Positions 14,422 through 15,057 of a DNA stretch of 15,057 nucleotides are shown one piece after another. The stretch spans positions 1 through 15,057 of the forward strand of contig JBCCLI010000137.1 of the NCBI GenBank assembly GCA_039026975.1, written 5' to 3'. The DNA comes from JBCBKZ01 sp039026975 (GTDB taxonomy: Bacteria > Bacteroidota > Bacteroidia > J057). The position numbers and the translations under genes are program-made. The notes beneath the pieces are model-generated. The model was not told the origin of the DNA, did not search any database, and saw only the letters and a list, made by a program, of their open reading frames with translations. How positions within the stretch are numbered: position 1 is the stretch's first letter; each line of letters starts with the position of its first letter.

Positions 14422-14856
14422 TCACTTTACCACCTCACTAATCAATACCTGCGGTTGAATATTAGTGTAGTTTGGAATGTCGCTCCTGATTTTCTCTGCA
14501 TGTGGCCCAAAGGAGTTTTGATAGGCAGACAACTGCTCAAAGTAAAAGGTACCTACAGCTAAATAGGGGATAGGGTCTTCAGGGGTTCTACCGCCTACTC
14601 CTAGGTCTATCCTGTATGACTTCAGGGAGTCGCCAAAAAGTTTAGCTACCATAGGCATATGGGTATTGGCATAGTAGTCCATGTCAAAGGTGTGCCCCTC
14701 ACCATTAGGATAAAGGATGGAGACTTTGATCATGCCTGGGCTAAGAGTAGATGGCTCTACAGCTGCTGAGGCTTCAGGAGCAGCTGGAGCTGTTGGTTGA
14801 CAGCTACTGAGTAAGGCAAGCATACAAACGGTAAATAAAGGTACAAGGAATTTCAT
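14422..14856 (-). CDS. EthD-like domain lipoprotein
   Basis: 144 residues from the ATG at 14856. The N-terminus is a lipoprotein signal, MKFLVPLFTVCMLALLSSC, with lipobox LLSSC and the lipidated cysteine at residue 19. An Ala/Pro/Glu-rich spacer follows to about residue 42. The rest is an EthD-type ferredoxin-like domain, about 43-140: MIKVSILYPNG, then the Y-x-x-T-H-x-P motif (YYANTHMP), and a late FGPHAEKIRSDIPNYTNIQPQVLISEV. An upstream start at 14889 would put 11 residues before the signal peptide and is less likely. EthD-like proteins are usually cytoplasmic, small and associated with oxidative or polyketide-type chemistry, so a lipid-anchored form is somewhat unusual. No functional link to the lipid genes is evident. 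Confidence 0.82.
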   Translation of the reverse strand: MKFLVPLFTVCMLALLSSCQPTAPAAPEASAAVEPSTLSPGMIKVSILYPNGEGHTFDMDYYANTHMPMVAKLFGDSLKSYRIDLGVGGRTPEDPIPYLAVGTFYFEQLSAYQNSFGPHAEKIRSDIPNYTNIQPQVLISEVVK

Positions 14857-15057
14857 ACAGCTAGAGATTGGAATCGGTACGTGAATCATTTCTCAAAGGG
14901 AACTATTAAGGTAATCTAATTCAGGCTTTTTACCTACTATTAAGTTTCCCCTACCTCTTATGATCTCCTGTCAGAGAACAGTGCTAAATTATTCCCTCAA
15001 ACAAGTAGGTTAATCTTCTTTACATAGCCTAAAAAATTATACATAATATTGAATAAT

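Noticed and set aside
14371..14562. 63-codon open frame on the + strand
   Set aside because: It runs antisense into the 3' end of the EthD-like gene and has no motif; taken as chance.

Overview
The window looks like chromosomal DNA of a Bacteroidota bacterium, probably of the Cytophagia type. The evidence is a moderately AT-rich composition, mostly weak Shine-Dalgarno signals, Bacteroidota-like -7 elements, and a C-terminal helix-hairpin-helix module of a kind I associate with Cytophagales proteins. The genus cannot be fixed from the sequence. I see no rRNA, tRNA, CRISPR array, transposase or integrase.

Layout. The 3' end of an unrecognised gene (1-288, +) converges on gpsA (476-1477, -). 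A divergent promoter region (1478-1785) leads into a tight + strand operon (1786-5179): a phasin-like protein with a helix-hairpin-helix tail, a second phasin-like protein, a third short helical protein, an ArsA/Get3-like ATPase with an HSP20-like C-terminus, and a lipase-like alpha/beta hydrolase. A paralogous hydrolase (5218-6024, -) faces it tail to tail. A long non-coding interval (6025-6735), holding a sizeable hairpin, precedes a 1113-residue PlsB-HAD-PlsC fusion (6736-10077, +). This converges on a wax ester synthase/diacylglycerol acyltransferase carrying a C-terminal SCP2 domain (10176-11990, -). Divergent from that lies a two-gene operon: a coiled-coil protein (12119-12640, +) overlapping by one base a SARP/BTAD-type regulator (12640-13455, +). 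A small membrane protein (13616-13933, -) and an EthD-like lipoprotein (14422-14856, -) close the window and look unrelated.

How it fits together (inference). GpsA would make sn-glycerol-3-phosphate. The fused acyltransferase would acylate it twice and perhaps dephosphorylate it to diacylglycerol, and the WS/DGAT would form triacylglycerol or wax esters. Phasin-like proteins could coat the lipid inclusion, with the ArsA-like ATPase acting as a targeting or assembly factor. The two hydrolases could remodel or mobilise the stored lipid. No PHA synthase is present, so the phasin-like proteins more plausibly serve neutral-lipid bodies than polyhydroxyalkanoate granules, although a synthase elsewhere cannot be excluded. 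The gene content recalls the actinobacterial plsB2/plsC/WS-DGAT/lipQ neighbourhood.

The most testable signal is regulatory. Three heptamers (GTAACTC, GTAACTC, GTAACTA) with an exact 11-bp period end 8 bp before a TATACT -10-like element upstream of the phasin operon. This is the geometry described for Streptomyces SARP operators, and a SARP-type regulator is encoded in the same window.
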